A stretch of DNA of 64,000 bases. Source: Lycium barbarum (taxonomy: Eukaryota; Streptophyta; Magnoliopsida; Solanales; Solanaceae). This document shows positions 1 to 12,541 of this stretch, piece after piece. Every line of letters begins with the position of its first letter. Position 1 is the stretch's first letter. The stretch spans positions 85,574,543 through 85,638,542 of the forward strand of contig NC_083346.1 of the NCBI RefSeq assembly GCF_019175385.1, in the 5' to 3' direction. Made by a program: the position numbers and the translations under genes. Under the pieces are notes generated by a model. It searched no databases. It worked only from the letters and a program-made list of their open reading frames with translations, and had not been told where the DNA came from.

Positions 1-170
1 GCTAAGTCACTGTCTGTCCACAATTTCTGTCATATGGTCTGTTGTATGTTTCGAATGGTCAGATTCTGGAAACTTGGAAAAATATGTATGAAATCAGAGT
101 CTGAGGGTTCGCTCGGCTCCGTATGCGGGGTCGGGTGCCCATCACACCCTAATAAGGTTAGGGTGTGACA
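1..170 (+). mobile_element. 3' end of a chromovirus-type LTR, cut by the window edge
   Basis: The last 66 bp before position 170 closely match the 3' end of the solo LTR at 53707-56804: both carry a GGTTCGCTCGGCTCCG block, then GGGGTCGGGTGCCCATCACA, and finish in a TG-A-CA terminus. This is therefore the right end of an LTR of the same family, on the plus strand. The following bases (171-175, AGAAT) would be its right target-site duplication, but the left one lies outside the window. It interrupts an older LTR that resumes at 171. No coding capacity. Confidence 0.7.
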
Positions 171-1196
171 AGAATGATGATGATGTTATTCCTTGCCTAC
201 ACTCACCTTATGTACTAGTCCTTTCAAGGTGAGGAAGAACGTCCATGATGGTTCCATAATGTAATCGGGGGATCACGACCTTACGTCACCCCGATAGAGT
301 AAAGTTGATCATGAGTCTTATATACGCATTATGACAAGATAAGTATTTTATGATAAGCATATTACTATGAGCATTTACATTGAGCATGTCATGAGCATTT
401 CACACCGGGCCTAGTTGGCCGGGCAGACACCGCTTCGGCGGGCGGCGATACGGATACACCACGACCTACGGGCGTGGGCAGACACCACTAGTGGGTGGCA
501 TGATATGGTACCCCGGACGCGGGAGGCCTGGACGCTGGCTAATATTATTGATTATCACACCGTTCCGACATGGACGGGCAGCTTGCATATGATGCATACA
601 TGTCATGATGAGTATGAGTAAGATAGCATGCATTACTTCATTTATGATTATCAGTCAGATCCAGATGTCTCATGTTGATGTTATCCTCATATTATTGATG
701 TTTCCTTTCATTATGTATGCCTCTCATACTCGGTACAATATTCGAACTGACGTCCTTTCTTCGGATGTTGTGTTCATGCCCACAGGTAGACTGGGAGGAG
801 AGCTTGGCCTAGGTCCTCAGTAGCTGTCAGCTGGTAGATAGAACTCCATCGTTCGGAGGTGCTTATGGCTATTCTTTTGATGTACATTCATATATGCATA
901 TTTTGGGCATGACGGAGTCTTGTTCCGTCTATGTATTCATTATGTTAGTAGAGGCTCGTAGATACGCAGTGTGGGTTAGATGGTCTCACAAGATGTCTTC
1001 ATGTGTATGTATATTATTTTGATGGCCAAGGGGGCAAATGTATATAAAGTATTTATATTTTGATTAAATATGATTTTCCTACAATTGGTATGTAAAATTG
1101 ATTAAAGAGTATTAAAAGAGCGAGCCAAGCAGTAGAGTAAGCGGTGCTCGGTAATTGCTCCAGGTACCCGTCGCGGCCCCTAGCTGGGTCGTGACA
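171..1196 (+). mobile_element. 3' part of an older long LTR, interrupted at its left side
   Basis: The segment ends in GGGTCGTGACA and has the GGTACCCGTC...GGGTCGTGACA terminus seen, inverted, at the left end of the solo LTR 53379-58984. At 726-790 it contains the LTR box found in the other long LTRs here (CGGTACA...GAACTGACG, then a CATGCCCACAGGTA element). The 5' part of this LTR is missing because the LTR ending at 170 was inserted into it. The short ORFs within (415-823) are low-complexity LTR translations with no family resemblance and are not called as genes. Confidence 0.65.
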
Positions 1197-1706
1197 GCAA
1201 TACTCCAGGAATATTAAAGTCTGATGAATCGATGGAGGACGTCTACGCGTTATGAAAATCCTATTTAAAGATTGAGAGGTAAGATGAAGGAAACGATACA
1301 TCGTCTTAAAGGAGTAACTACAGAGAAAGAAAGAGTCGAGTCATGACTACGTGCACCATGAGTACAAGTCCGAATCAACCAGTGACAGTACAACTGAACA
1401 GTATGCGGACAAGAGAGACAGTATCATTTCAGCAAAAGGGCTTGCAATAAAACTGACAACCGACTCCGAAATAAAGAGGAGAGAAAAGACAACGACGTAA
1501 AATAATTACCTTGAGAAGCAACAGAAGGAGGAAATATTACGGGAATGACTATGTAGAGACCTGGAATGCGTTATAATGAACTATAGCGAATCGACCAGTG
1601 GAAGAAATATGTGAAAGGCATAATTAAGTAAGAAGACACTGAGAAAGTATTGGGAGTTCAGGACCAGTTTAACATTCGAGGACGAATGTTCTAAAGGGGG
1701 GAAGGA
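1197..1706 (+). mobile_element. degenerate retrotransposon internal remnant with polypurine tract
   Basis: Purine-rich, non-coding sequence lies between an LTR end (1196) and an LTR start (1707). No tRNA primer-binding site follows 1196, so this is not a simple intact internal region. The last 40 bp are diagnostic: an 'ATTCGAGGACGAATGTT' motif, common just downstream of chromovirus pol, then the polypurine tract AAAGGGGGGAAGGA at 1693-1706 directly abutting the LTR start. I infer a 3' pol/UTR remnant of a Ty3/gypsy chromovirus; almost all of its coding region is gone. Confidence 0.55.
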
Positions 1707-3254
1707 TGTTATACCCCGTATTTTTTATACGTCGAATTATTCGCAAGAAAATCGACTCAATTTAAAGACGGGATTATTTTCGAACATGAAATAGGAACTT
1801 TTAATTTTCAATTTTAATTAGCATACAAATTGTTTTATAAATTTTATTTAGTATAGAAATATTATTGGAGATTAGGGACTAATTAATTATGATTAGATTA
1901 TTAAGTAGGGATTAGTGATTAGTTAATGACTAATTAATTTAATTAACAGAAGTGGGCCCCACCCGAAAATTAAAAAAAAACAAAACAAATAATTCAAGAA
2001 AATCATTTTGATGAGTCACAAGGGGGGCACGTGTATATCAATGGCCAACCATATATATATGAAGTGAATGTGAACAATTTGCAAATTCACTTTCATTTTT
2101 ACAAAATCAAACTTGGAAAAAAAAAAGGAAGAACACTCTATCTCCATGGCTGCTCTTGGCCAGCCATGTCTGAATGGAAAAAAATATTTTGTTGCCATTT
2201 GTATTAAGTTTCAAGTGAATTACAAGTTCAAGGAGGTGATAGCAACATTGGATATTGAATTGAGGAAGAAGAAATTGTGAAATTGGAGCAATTAAGTGTA
2301 GAAAATTTCTCCAAGAAAATTAAGGTAAGATTTTCTTGTTTTGTAGTATAATTGTATTAATGGTGTTGTAATGGAAGGATTAAAATTGGATTGGATGAAA
2401 TTGGAAGTAAGAAATTGCATGAAATCGTTGTTATACGAAAGTGTGGGTTGAAAAGGATTAAAAAGGGTTATTGGATTGTTAGGGTTGTTTATGGGCTGAA
2501 TTGTAAGGATTCTATATGAATATTGCTATTGTTGTCATTGTTGGTATTTCTGTGATAACAGGAGGATAATTGGAAATTCGGGCTAGGTGAATATATAGGG
2601 GAAATGCTGCCCGATTTCCGTTAAGTCCTTAACTAGTGAAAAACCCTAATCGAAGAAGTATGAGTTAAAGAATGAGTCCTATAAGCGATGGGCTACGGAT
2701 TTACGAACTAGAAAGTATAGTTACTAACGATAGCGTTACTTTTATATTAAATAGGCTAAAGGGGCGACGAAGCGAACGTGATTACGAATAACCTCTAACA
2801 GGTATGTAAAGCTGTCCCTTCTTTCTTTTGGCATGTCTTAGATATAAGTGATGTATGATATGAGCGTTGGGGTAATTCTATTCATAAGTTCGAATGTGAT
2901 TCATGATTCTTATTCACTTCTTGATGTCAGAACTCTTAAAATAATGGAGCTTCCCTCTCAAGTTTTCCATACGTTGGATGGTAGTCGGTATATATAAGAT
3001 CTCATTCTTAGAAACTCTATGACGACTAACGTCCTTGACTTCCCTAAGCTATTTCCTATTATCTCGATATATGTCTATGATTCCTGAGGCTCTATTTGAT
3101 ATGGTCCATAGTGACATTTAAAGGATACTCAACATGACTATCGCCTTTGATACTCGAGTGTTAGATATTCTTCTTATTCTATTGAGTCTCAGATGATGAT
3201 TTAGTTGCATATGGTTACTCCTGATATTCTACTCGTGCATACTGTTATTGTATC

Positions 3255-3560
3255 ATTCACCGAGTCCCGGGCCAGGTATGTTCTCGTGCACAGTTTCGCT
3301 GCATTGTTCGTCGAGTCCCTCACTAGAGGGTCGGGTACGGTATATGTATATGATGATATGATGATATGATTATGGCACCGAGTCCCATGATGGGCTGGGT
3401 ATGGTATACGTGTACACGACTTTATTCACCGAGTCCCATAATGGGCCGGGTACGGTATATGTATATGATGATATGATACTATGATGATATGATAATATGA
3501 TTTTATTCACCGAGTCCCATAATGGGCCGGGTACGATATATGATAATGATATGCATGATT
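3255..3560 (+). repeat. imperfect tandem repeats inside the LTR
   Basis: The phrase CACCGAGTCCCATAATGGGC followed by CGGGTACGGTATATG recurs about four times, separated by short TATGATGATATGA tracts of varying number. Each unit contains the short palindrome CCCATAATGGG. The same phrase occurs once in the solo LTR 53707-56804 (about 56188-56218). Small ORFs across this block are repeat translations. Confidence 0.75.
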
Positions 3561-4102
3561 TTGTTTCATAAGGCACAGGTACAGTGATTTCTTGATTATC
3601 ACACTTGTCTCCTGGAATCTCTACTTCAGTTATGAACTTTCTTATTGTATTTCATGCTTTATATACTCAGTACATATCTCGTACTGACCCCCTCTTCTTC
3701 GGGGGGCTGCGTTTCATGCCCGCAGGTACAGATACTCGCTTTGGTGATCCTCCAGCCTAGGACTCTTACTCTGCTGTCTTGGAGTGCTCCATGGTTCTGG
3801 AGCCTAGTCTTTTGGTACAGATCCTTTTGATGTATATATATGTTTATCCAGGGGTACGGCGGGGCCCTGTCCCGTCATATGTCACTGTTGATACTCTTAG
3901 AGGTCTGTAGACATATGTGTGGGTTGTGTATAAGTTCTGTTCAGCTGTGTCTAAACGATGTGCTATGGATATGCTCGTCTGTAATGGCAGCCTTGTCGGC
4001 TTGCATATGATCTGATACTGATGTATAGTGGCAGCCTCATCGGCTTGCGTATCATTTTATGATTTGATCAGTTGTGACTCCTCAGGAGACAGTTTATCTG
4101 GA

Positions 4103-4128
4103 GATATATATATATATATATATATATG
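4103..4128. repeat. AT dinucleotide microsatellite
   Basis: A run of about 12 AT units within the LTR at 1707-4263. Simple repeat; no further function is visible. Confidence 0.85.
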
Positions 4129-4263
4129 ATGACGTTATGGACCTTCCGAGTTCTTCGTAAGTTTCAATGTTGTTCGTAGTTTCAGTTTGACTATATCTAA
4201 CAGGTACGTATACGAGTGTCCAGGTCGGACACTAGTCATGGCCCACGGGGTTGGGTCGTGATA

Positions 4264-4485
4264 GTTTCGAGGAGGAGCCGGTAGCGATTTTCAACCGGCA
4301 AGTTAGAAAGTTGAGATAGAAAGAGAAAACTTCAGTTAAGGTGCAATGGAAGCAATGTCCAATTGAGGCGGCTACATGGGAGACCAAGGACGATATAAGT
4401 GTGAGATATCCCCAGTACTCAGGTACTTTCCTTCATTTTATTCCTTCTCCGTTTGAGGACGAACGAATGTTTAAGTTGTACCTGA
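4264..4485 (+). pseudogene. chromodomain remnant at the 3' end of a Ty3/gypsy pol
   Basis: Translation in the frame of 4266 gives the typical end of a chromovirus integrase: a PVAI-x-x-RQVRKLR stretch, then VKVQWK, then EAATWE and an RYPQ end. The VQWK...ATWE spacing is the chromodomain signature of Tekay/Del-type chromoviruses, in which it targets integration to heterochromatin. One in-frame stop follows KLR. A GAGGACGAACGAATGTT motif and the next LTR start (4486) follow. The upstream pol is absent because the LTR ending at 4263 interrupts it. Clearly dead. Confidence 0.75.
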
Positions 4486-4753
4486 TGTAATGACCCATTT
4501 GGTCATTTGGGCTTTTTGATCCTTTTACCCCTGTTGACTTTTGGGTAAACTAACCTTTTTTAAAATTTCATCGATTCCAGGAGGTTTGGAGAGTCGTTTG
4601 TAACTTATAGGATGATTGGTTCGGTTTACGAGGCACTCAGGAGTATCTTGGGTCCTTGGTTGGAAACTTACTTATGGGGTTTGGGGGTTGACCGGATCAA
4701 GATGACCTCCGTTGGGAATTTCATGGGCACGGATGAGTTCGTGGCTTTTACAT
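4486..4753 (+). mobile_element. 5' start of a TGTAAYGACCC-type LTR, truncated
   Basis: Begins TGTAATGACCC directly downstream of the chromodomain remnant, as a 3' LTR should. It resembles the first 230 bp of the solo LTR at 16544: both have TGTAAYGACCC, a later TTTGG(A)AACT stretch, GACCTCC(A/G)TTGGGAATTTC and a following GGC(C)ACGGRTGA. The resemblance stops at about 4750, where Ogre-like sequence begins. The exact breakpoint is uncertain by tens of bases. Confidence 0.6.
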
Positions 4754-4773
4754 AAGCAACCACAATAGGTAAG

Positions 4774-5559
4774 ATGGCCTCAAAGGCCACTATCCAAATT
4801 TTGGGAACCAAACCAAAGCGGGTTAGGCCTTCATCTTTTCAAGACTTAGGGAAGACAACATACAATGAATGCTACCTGACTTCATATCCAACTGAGTCAT
4901 GGTCAGAGATAGAAAGTGCCCATTCCTACCTCTCATGGGAATCCGAGGGATCCACCCTTCTACACCGGCTAAGGTTTTGAGACAATTTGGTAGAATGACC
5001 TCAAGTAGGGAACATGGGTCAATATGTGATCAACTATGAGGACGATAGGATATGAGATGTTGGGGATATCATTCGAGAGTGGAACAGTCAAATTACTAGA
5101 GGTCCCCAGACTTTAGCTTAAGGTAGGTTTCACCCTAAGTGTGAGGAAGGTTACAAATATTGGTTGAGGGCACATTAGCAAGGCACCCTCACTCCCGAAC
5201 CCAACCTTTACCACTGTGTCCAAGACAAGTCATCCAAAGACGAGATCAAGATGCGCTTTACTCAAAGGAAAGATGATGATAGGGATGCCAAATACTTAAA
5301 AGAAGATTAAACATGATAAAGCATCATAGCTAGCTTGACACATGAGTTGGCGTACACACATGAGCCTTTGGAGGATATCGATGATCGCATGAAGAGAGAG
5401 ATGGATAAGACTGCACCATTGACATTCACAGAAAAGGGGTTCTGGGTAGATTCTTTGCTGACATCAACCCATCTCCGGATTCAGACCACCTTTCGAAGGG
5501 CCAAGAAGGCTCGGACTAATAGAGCATCATCATATGCCACTGGAGGTCACTTCTGCTGA
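4774..5559 (+). pseudogene. degenerate upstream ORF of the Ogre-like element
   Basis: Two broken reading frames (4774-4980 and 5335-5559) lie in the position where Ogre elements carry an extra ORF ahead of gag. Stops and frameshifts separate them. I recognise no conserved domain; the assignment rests only on position within the element. The AT-rich stretch after 5560 (to about 5950) has no coding signal. Confidence 0.35.
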
Positions 5560-5953
5560 TTTATTTACTTGTTTATTTATTGTCCCCTGTTGGCTTTATC
5601 ATATTTTGTAACCCCTTATGGGGAGATAATATTATTATTAATAAATCTATGATTCATAGGGGGCAATGGTTTGTTTTGACAAATGGCACAATCATGTTTC
5701 AAAACGATTTGAAGGACCTTGGTTCAAAAAGGTCTTAGGAATGCATGTAGCATAATTTAGTGTAATTATATGATTATGTGAGTGTGTGAATACATGCTTC
5801 TCTGCTTTCACGTGTTCCGTCGAAATGATTGATTGATTCCACATTCCGATCAGCACCCAATAGAAATACAAAAAAAATACCAAATTGCCAAGTGGCGTCA
5901 CATACCAGATGTTCAACCATTTTTGCACCTCTTGAAAAGGTTGACTTGCTACC

Positions 5954-6951
5954 ATGGACGCTCAAGATAGCCAAAGTACCACTACCCCTGTTATCAACTT
6001 GATTAGCGAAGATTCTCTTCGTGAGAAAATCTGTAGGCTAGAAGGGAAGATCAACTTGGTCAAGGCAAAGATCAAAGAGGCCAACCAAATCTTGGACCTG
6101 GCTGGAAGTCCACCAAAAGGAACCACCGAAGTGGAACACTATCGTGAGAACCTCTCAGATAAGGTCAAAGGAATGGTAAGGAGCTATATACCGCTTTTGG
6201 GTAAGTCGGGGACGCCTAAACAAGAAATTGAGGTTCCTGAGGAGGAGTCTGAACCTTATGTGGGGGAACAAAGTCGGCCATACAAAAGGTGTACAACCGC
6301 TGCCTCTACTGCTAATGTTGAGGGCTATGAAACTCCTCAAGGGTTGACTCGTGCACCATCCCTAACTTAGTGAGAAATTTTCCTCAAAGCCCATGTTTGT
6401 CCCTTCTGAGTCACATAGAAGCATGTACGATGTAAGGAAAACTACGAAGAAATAAGGCTATAAGGGTCACATGTTCCAATTACGAGAGACTGCCACCATG
6501 TGCTCCGATCTACGCACACAAGAGGTACCTATTTAATAAGAACCAACCCGGCCAAACCGCCCATGAATGCTTGGCCTTAAAAAGTAGGATTGTAAGGCTA
6601 TTTGATGACAAGACAATCCAAAACTTGTGGGGACCACACTTTTTGCTAGTCCATGACCCAATCATCCCCAGTTAAGGGGTCACTCTAGACACTCAAATCT
6701 GGTGCTATGGCTTCAACATCTTCAAAGTCATGTATGCGAGCATATTCCAAAAGCTAGCAAGTACTGGGAAGATCCGCTCGATTGAGGATGCTTGGAAACA
6801 ATCACCCAACAAACCAAATAGAAGAGGAATCTATCTATTTCATTTGGGAGCGCCTGGGCACGATATCAAAGAATATGCGGCCTTCAATTTCGAATTGGAA
6901 CATCTGGTCCACACTGGGGAAATTTGGGTAGTGCTCCCTCCCCGCTACTAG
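5954..6951 (+). pseudogene. gag-like remnant, first segment
   Basis: An open frame of 138 codons starts at 5954 with a charged, probably helical N-terminus (LREKICRLEGKINLVKAKI). After stops, the frame resumes with phrases resembling the Tat-lineage gag zinc-knuckle regions: HECLALKSRIVRLFDDK near 6570 and HLGAPGHDIKEY near 6845. The Cys residues expected of a knuckle are partly replaced. From about 6952 to 7270 follow non-coding motifs (GGGGTACGTAGGAAGCC, GATACGTAGGCAGTC) that recur near 14980 after pol, so this could be part of a second, older element of the same lineage rather than of the one downstream. Confidence 0.4.
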
Positions 6952-7880
6952 GAAGAATGGCCATTGACCGAATGTGTGGTTGTAAGGGCGACAACCTGCC
7001 ATGACTTCAAGGAGAAGTCATCTTTGTAGATTTAGGCATTCCCTTTTTTAAAATCAAATGTTATCCTCTACTATTTATGTGTAGAAGAAACTACGTCCGA
7101 CTTGATATCCCTAGGGGGGTACGTAGGAAGCCTTTATCGGGCCTGGTCTGGGAACCTTTTGGGTAGAACAAACTTAAAGGATATTTTATGTAAACGGAAC
7201 TACTGAAGAGCTTGATTTCTGGCGGAGGGATACGTAGGCAGTCAACGTAAGACTCGGTCCCTAAATTATATTAAAATATATATTCCTCACTCATGAAAGA
7301 AAGAGCATCAAAAGGCTCGCACGATCCTGACAACATTACGAAAGCAAGTCAACAAAAGACTCCTAAACCAAAATCCAGAAAATTAAAATCCCCTAAATAC
7401 ATAAAACCCTCGGAATGGAGGATCAATCATGTGTTTGGATCGAATACAGTAATTTCTGTGCTTGTGTGTTTATTTGCAAATTATGTGTGATATCTTGCAT
7501 TGTTTATTATTGACTAATGTACTAACATAATTTACCTTTAAGTTTTTCTTTTCTTAGAAGGGGGGTTGATCTGTGTCGTGTCACGCTGGGATACTTCACC
7601 AAATCCAAAGCCACGATAGCATCCCATTCCGGGCAAGACAAAGGAGAAGAAAAAAAGGCTAGTACTTCATAAAATGAGCGCAACAAGAATAAACTTAACA
7701 TAAAGGATTCAGTATCTCCAGACCTGAAAGAGGCATTGCATCATGAGGATGTAATCGCCATGCTGACAAGGTAGTTGACCTTCAAGGGAAGGTAGCAAAA
7801 TCAAAACTGGCTAATGCTGCCAAGGAAAAACTATTGAGGCAAGAAGGCCTCCTCTACCCTTTCCAATTCTAAGTTCTCTG
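6952..7880 (+). other. non-coding Ogre-type sequence between gag-like segments
   Basis: No coding signal beyond a 65-codon frame at 7293-7490 rich in Lys/Ser/Pro. The phrase 'ATACGTAGGCAGTC...AAGACTCGGTCCC' at about 7228-7262 is echoed at 14980-15010 ('AACGTAGGCAGTCTATGTAAGACTCAGTC'), so a 3'-region motif of the element occurs twice, about 7.7 kb apart. Confidence 0.45.
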
Positions 7881-9660
7881 TTGCCTGACCACTTTCCTAC
7901 CTACCCTGCTGGAACCATCCCATCCACTCAAAAACATTTTGTTGTTGAACTTCCCCATATTGGTACCTCCTACCACACTCCATCACCCACCAATATAACC
8001 CAAATCCCCAGAACTACTCATTTTGTACTTTCGTACGAAGCACCATTACCTACTCACATCAACCCTATTATCCGTCCAAGCAATGTTACCCTACCTACTT
8101 CACGAGCCACCAATACCACCAAAAATTGCCTCGCACACCCAACCGTGTCCTTTCACATCCCTGTCACTCCAAATGACTTCTCCTCAGAACACCATGAACT
8201 GGACCATTATGAGGAAATGGAAAAGCCCTGGAGGGTCGAACAAGACAAATGTGATAAGGAGATGAAGTGATAAGGAGATGAAGCGAAAGATGATGGAAAT
8301 GCTTGAAAAATATATGAGAGCCACCCAAAAAGCAATTGGTTTGAGTTACGACAACTTTGCATGCACCCTGACTTGGATTTACCTGAGGCTTCAAAGTGCC
8401 CAAGTTTGAAATATTCAATGGAACGGGAAATCCCAAGGCTCACTTGTGATCCTACTACAACCAATTAGTGGAAGTAAAAAGAAACCAAGCATTAATCATG
8501 AGGTTGTTTAGCTGAAGTCTGCTTGGAGAAGCTTCTGAATTCTTTACCATGTAAGAACATGCGCCGATGAACTACACGAGAACATATAGCGGAATCTTTC
8601 ATAAAGAGATTCCGATTTATTATTGAAACTGTACCTGACCGATACTATCTGAATAAGGTCAAGAAAAACCTACCATGAATATGTGAATAGGTGGAGGGAC
8701 GAAGCCACCCGAATGCAACTACCCATGAGCGAGGAAAAGTTGGTCTCTATTTTCATCCGATCATAAGAATCGGGCTTCTATGACTGGAAACTTTTCATGG
8801 TTGGAAGGCCATTTCCTAAATTAGTCAAAATGGGAGAGGCTATAGAGGATGGTCTCAAATTTGGAAGGATCATTAGTGTATCTAACACGTTTGCCCACCA
8901 AAGCGCTATGGGACCTCACGAAAGAAGAAGGAAGACGTGGCAAATGTTTCCCATAAGCCAGATGAGTCACATTCCCTTCTCAAAATATATCAATCACCAC
9001 CCCCTATCAGTTGTCTGCCAATACCATACAGCCCCTACCTGTCTCCTATGCACAACCTAACTTCCAAACACCTTAACCCACTTACCAAGCTCCACAACCA
9101 AACTTTCAAACACTCACACCTACATACCAAGCTCCCCAGCCAAACTTTGAAACACCCATACCCACTTATTAAGCTCCCCAACCTAATTTCCAAACACCCA
9201 CACTAACCTATCATGCTCCACAAACGAACTATCAAGCACCAATACCTCTTTACCTAGCTCCACAAAATAACCAATCATCAAATTACCAAAATCAACCACC
9301 TCTTACTGCATATAATCTGCCACGTCCCAAATTTGAAAAGAAGCTGCCTTATGTGTTCACTCCATTATTCGAAACATGAACTCAATTATTCGAAAGGTTG
9401 AGCATCGCTAGGCTGATACAGACCATCCCTCCCAAGCTTGCCAATCGAGGAAATCGCTTTTACTGAGCTGATCAGACATGCGCCTATCATTCTAGCGGGA
9501 ATGGACATAGTACAGAAGATTGTATCAACTTGAAACACAAGATACAACATTTGATCGATAAAAGAGAGATCACTCTACAGACAGCCGCACCAAATGTAAA
9601 CACCAATCCTCTGCCCAATCATGGCAGTGCGACTATTCACATAAGAGAAAGAGAGGAATA
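7881..9660 (+). pseudogene. gag remnant of the Ogre/Tat-like element
   Basis: A proline-rich 129-codon frame (7881-8270) is followed, in shifting frames, by the capsid-like core: 'VPKFEIFNGTGNPKAHL' near 8400, 'ALIMRLFS-x-SLLGEASEFF' near 8490 and 'YHEYVNRWRDEATRMQLPM' near 8670, then 'VGRPFPKLVKMGEAIEDGL' at 8797. These match the order of Tat-lineage gag. A proline/glutamine-rich linker (about 9000-9300) precedes a knuckle-like 'CAYHSSGNGHSTEDC' at 9478-9525. At least four stops or frameshifts break it. Gag would form the virus-like particle; this copy cannot. Confidence 0.7.
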
Positions 9661-10640
9661 TTAGGCCGTATAGAAACCATTGGTCCAAGAACCTACCAAA
9701 ACAATTGAAAAAACAGTGGTTTCCCTCACCATTCAAGAGGGCCCTCAATTATTGGTGTTGATCGCTGCACTAGACATAGCATAAGTGTCGCAAGACATAG
9801 TAATGGCTCCAAAGAAATAATTCATTGTCCAAGCGGCAGTTGCCCATAGTATGACCCAATCTGCGAGATCCTACACTCCCGAAAAACTGGTGCAAGGAGT
9901 GCTAATAAAAGAAGGAAACTAAAAGAGGCCCATCACTGAAGGTGAGGCCGAAGACTTCATGCGAAGAATGCAACCCAATGAGTACTCCATTGTTGAACAT
10001 CTGAAGAAGACGCCAACTGAAGTATCAGTGTCGGCATTGCTGCTGAGCTCCCCACAACATCGCCAGACTTTGACGAGTGTACTAGACAAAGCTCATATCC
10101 CTACAGACACGAGAAGTGAGAATCTGGCCGATATGGTGGTCCATGTCATAGGAGATCATCAAATCTCCTTCACCCAAGAGGAAACACCCAAAAGACAGAA
10201 TGGCGAACAATAAGGTGTTGTACATAACTATCAAGTGCCAAGACAAAATTGTGGCATGATTGCTTGTTAACAAAGGGGTTAGCCTTAATATCAGTCCCGA
10301 GTCTACACTCAGTCAACTGGGCTATGATGTTAGAAAGAAACACCAAAGTCACATAAATTTAAGAGTCTTTAATAGAGCCCAACGCGATCCTGTCAGGGAG
10401 GATGATCACCGCATTCAAATGGGCCCGCTGAATTCATTGCTGAAATTCTAAGTCATGACAGTCACTGCCAACTACAATCTTCTATTGGGAAGGCCCTGGA
10501 TCCACGTGGCTAGAGCGGTACCGTCATCCCTTTATCAATCTGTGAAATTTGCATGGGAAGGCCATGAGGTCATGATCCACTGAGAAGGTAGCATTCATAA
10601 CTACCCAAACAATTCGGTATAAGTAATCGAAGAAGATCCT
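9661..10640 (+). pseudogene. protease region remnant
   Basis: Broken frames at 9959-10213 and 10260-10451 lead to 'LVNKGVSLNISPESTLSQLG', aligned with the retropepsin active-site segment of Tat elements (normally an L-V-D-x-G start). The catalytic Asp is replaced by Asn here, so the enzyme would be dead. 'YNLLLGRPWIHVARAVPSSL' near 10475-10535 is the conserved end of the protease domain. Stops separate all parts. The stretch 10640-11338 holds no recognisable domain. Confidence 0.65.
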
Positions 10641-11338
10641 AGGTATAGATTTTCGGGTAGTGTAACTGGTAGGAACCCATTCACAAAGAGACTCAATGCA
10701 AACTCCCATGCCAGTGGTATATAAGATGATTGCATCCACAATGCTCCAGAATGTGTTTGAACCGGGATGAGATTTGGGAAGGAATTTACATGGCATAGTA
10801 GAGCTAGTCCCAATCCCTCATTACAATTTTCACTTTGGTATGGGTTACGTTCCCAATACTAATGAGGCACTTAAAGCCAACAGAAAATTGATTGCACATG
10901 CTAATTCTGAGTCTATACCAGTCATTTTCTATCCGAATGCCAATTCCCGATGGTAGAGATGCAGAGGAAGTGTTAGGGATGCTGTTCCAAGAGAAACATT
11001 GCCTCGTGATCCTAGAAGAATGCACTGAAGCGCCCACTATCTGCAATGCTGATCCAAGTGAGCAACTGTCCAACTGAACCTCTACTATACTCTTGGCTCT
11101 TCGGTAGAGATGATGAATTTGATTTTTTTGAAACTCACTGGGAATCGATTGAGGCCCGATCACTTACTATTTGCACTTTAAATACCCTCGTGATGTTTCA
11201 AAAAAGGAAATGACTGAATGTGGATCCGAGTCAGGACCACAACTTGTACTTCTTTTATCAAAATTAATAAAGCCTCAGTTTATGTAAAAAAATAATTTTT
11301 TACTTTACTTACGCATATGATTTTATTCTAACCATGCT

Positions 11339-12541
11339 TTGCCTTGCATTTTTAGTAATAATAATAAAACAACCCTAAATGTCATGACATGTCGCAAAAC
11401 AAGTGAGTCAAGTGACATAGCTGAAGAGGAATACAAAGAGTACGATGAGGAAACAATGTTACCTGAAGGTCTCATCGAACAAGTAGAACAATTTGAGAAT
11501 GAACAAAAACTTAACCAAGATGAAACTGAGATAATTAATCTGGGAGATGAAGAGATGGTTAACGAAACCAGGACAAGCGCACATTTAGAATTGCCCCAAA
11601 AGGAAGAATTGATAGAACTACTGAGAGAGTATGTTGAAATCTTCGCCTGGTCATATCTTGACATGCCTGGGATAAGAACTTACATAGTGGCCTATAGGTT
11701 GCCCATCAGTGCAGGCTTTGCCCTGGTTAAACAGAAAACCAAACAAGTTAGGCAAGATCTGAGTATCCGAATTAAGGACGAAGTTGAGAAGCAGATAAAA
11801 TTCGGAGTAGTGGAGGTAACTTCGTACCCGACATGGTTAGCCAACATTGTGTTAGTGCTAAAGAAGGACGAAAAAATCTGAATTTGTGTGGACTACCGTG
11901 ACCTCAACAGAGCTAGTCCTAAGGATAACTTCGAACTCCCGAACATCCATAGACTCATCCATAATTATGTGAAACACGAGTTGCAATTATTTGTGGATTG
12001 CTTCACAGGATACCATCAATTCTTGATGAGTGAAGAGGACGCAGAAAACAAAGAATTCATCACGCCATGGGGAGTGTACTACTACCGCATAATGCCGTTC
12101 GGCCTCAAAAATGCTGGCTTCACTTACGTGAGGGCTATGATTACCATCTATCAAGACATGATCTACAAGAAAATAGAAGTTTACATGGAAGAAGCCATCA
12201 TTAAGTCAAGAAAAAGCTCAGATCATATCATGCATTTACGAAAGTTCTTTGATAGACTCCGGAAGTTCAATATGAAGCTAAACCCGGCCAAGTGTGCATT
12301 TGGAGTACCCGCCATAAAACTGCTTGGGTTCATAGTCAGTCGGAAAGGCATAGAACTAGACCCATCAAAAATCAAAGCTATTCAAGAGTTGCCCCTACGA
12401 AAGACCAAGAGAGAGGTCATGAGTTTTCTGGGAAGGCTGAATTACATTGGGCATTTCGTAGCACAATCCACGGTGATTGTTGAACCTATACTCAAATTGT
12501 TGAAAAAGGACGAGCCAACGGAATGGACCGAAAAGCGTTAG
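11339..12541 (+). pseudogene. reverse transcriptase remnant
   Basis: Two frames, 11339-11881 and 11888-12541, are separated only by an in-frame TGA at 11879-11881. The first holds 'FAWSYLDMPGI' and 'YPTWLANIVLVLKKD', the second 'VDYRDLNRASPKDNF', 'MPFGLKNAGFTY' and 'LNPAKCAFGV', the ordered RT blocks of Ty3/gypsy. The catalytic box, normally Y-x-D-D, reads YMEE at 12182-12193, so both metal-binding Asp residues are Glu. About 350 residues are preserved, making this the best-kept part of the element, yet catalytically inactive. Confidence 0.85.

Larger units (their letters stand above)
1707..4263 (+). mobile_element. long chromovirus-type 3' LTR (2557 bp)
   Basis: Begins TGTTATACCCCGTA right after a polypurine tract and ends in GGGTCGTGATA, a one-base variant of the expected ...TGACA terminus. 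A TATA-like stretch (CATATATATATG) lies near 2047. Downstream are boxes shared with other long LTRs here: AGGGGAAATGCTGCCCGA at 2597-2617, and the AGTACAT...GTACTGA and GTTTCATGCCCGCAGGTAC block at 3664-3730. It is inserted in the chromodomain remnant that resumes at 4264. Strand and identity are clear; the matching 5' LTR is not identifiable, so the parent element has been rearranged. Confidence 0.75.

Noticed and set aside
171..4263. An intact short retrotransposon with LTRs 171-1196 and 1707-4263
   Set aside because: The two LTRs are of different family and length, no primer-binding site follows the first, and the interior is only 510 bp of decayed 3' sequence.
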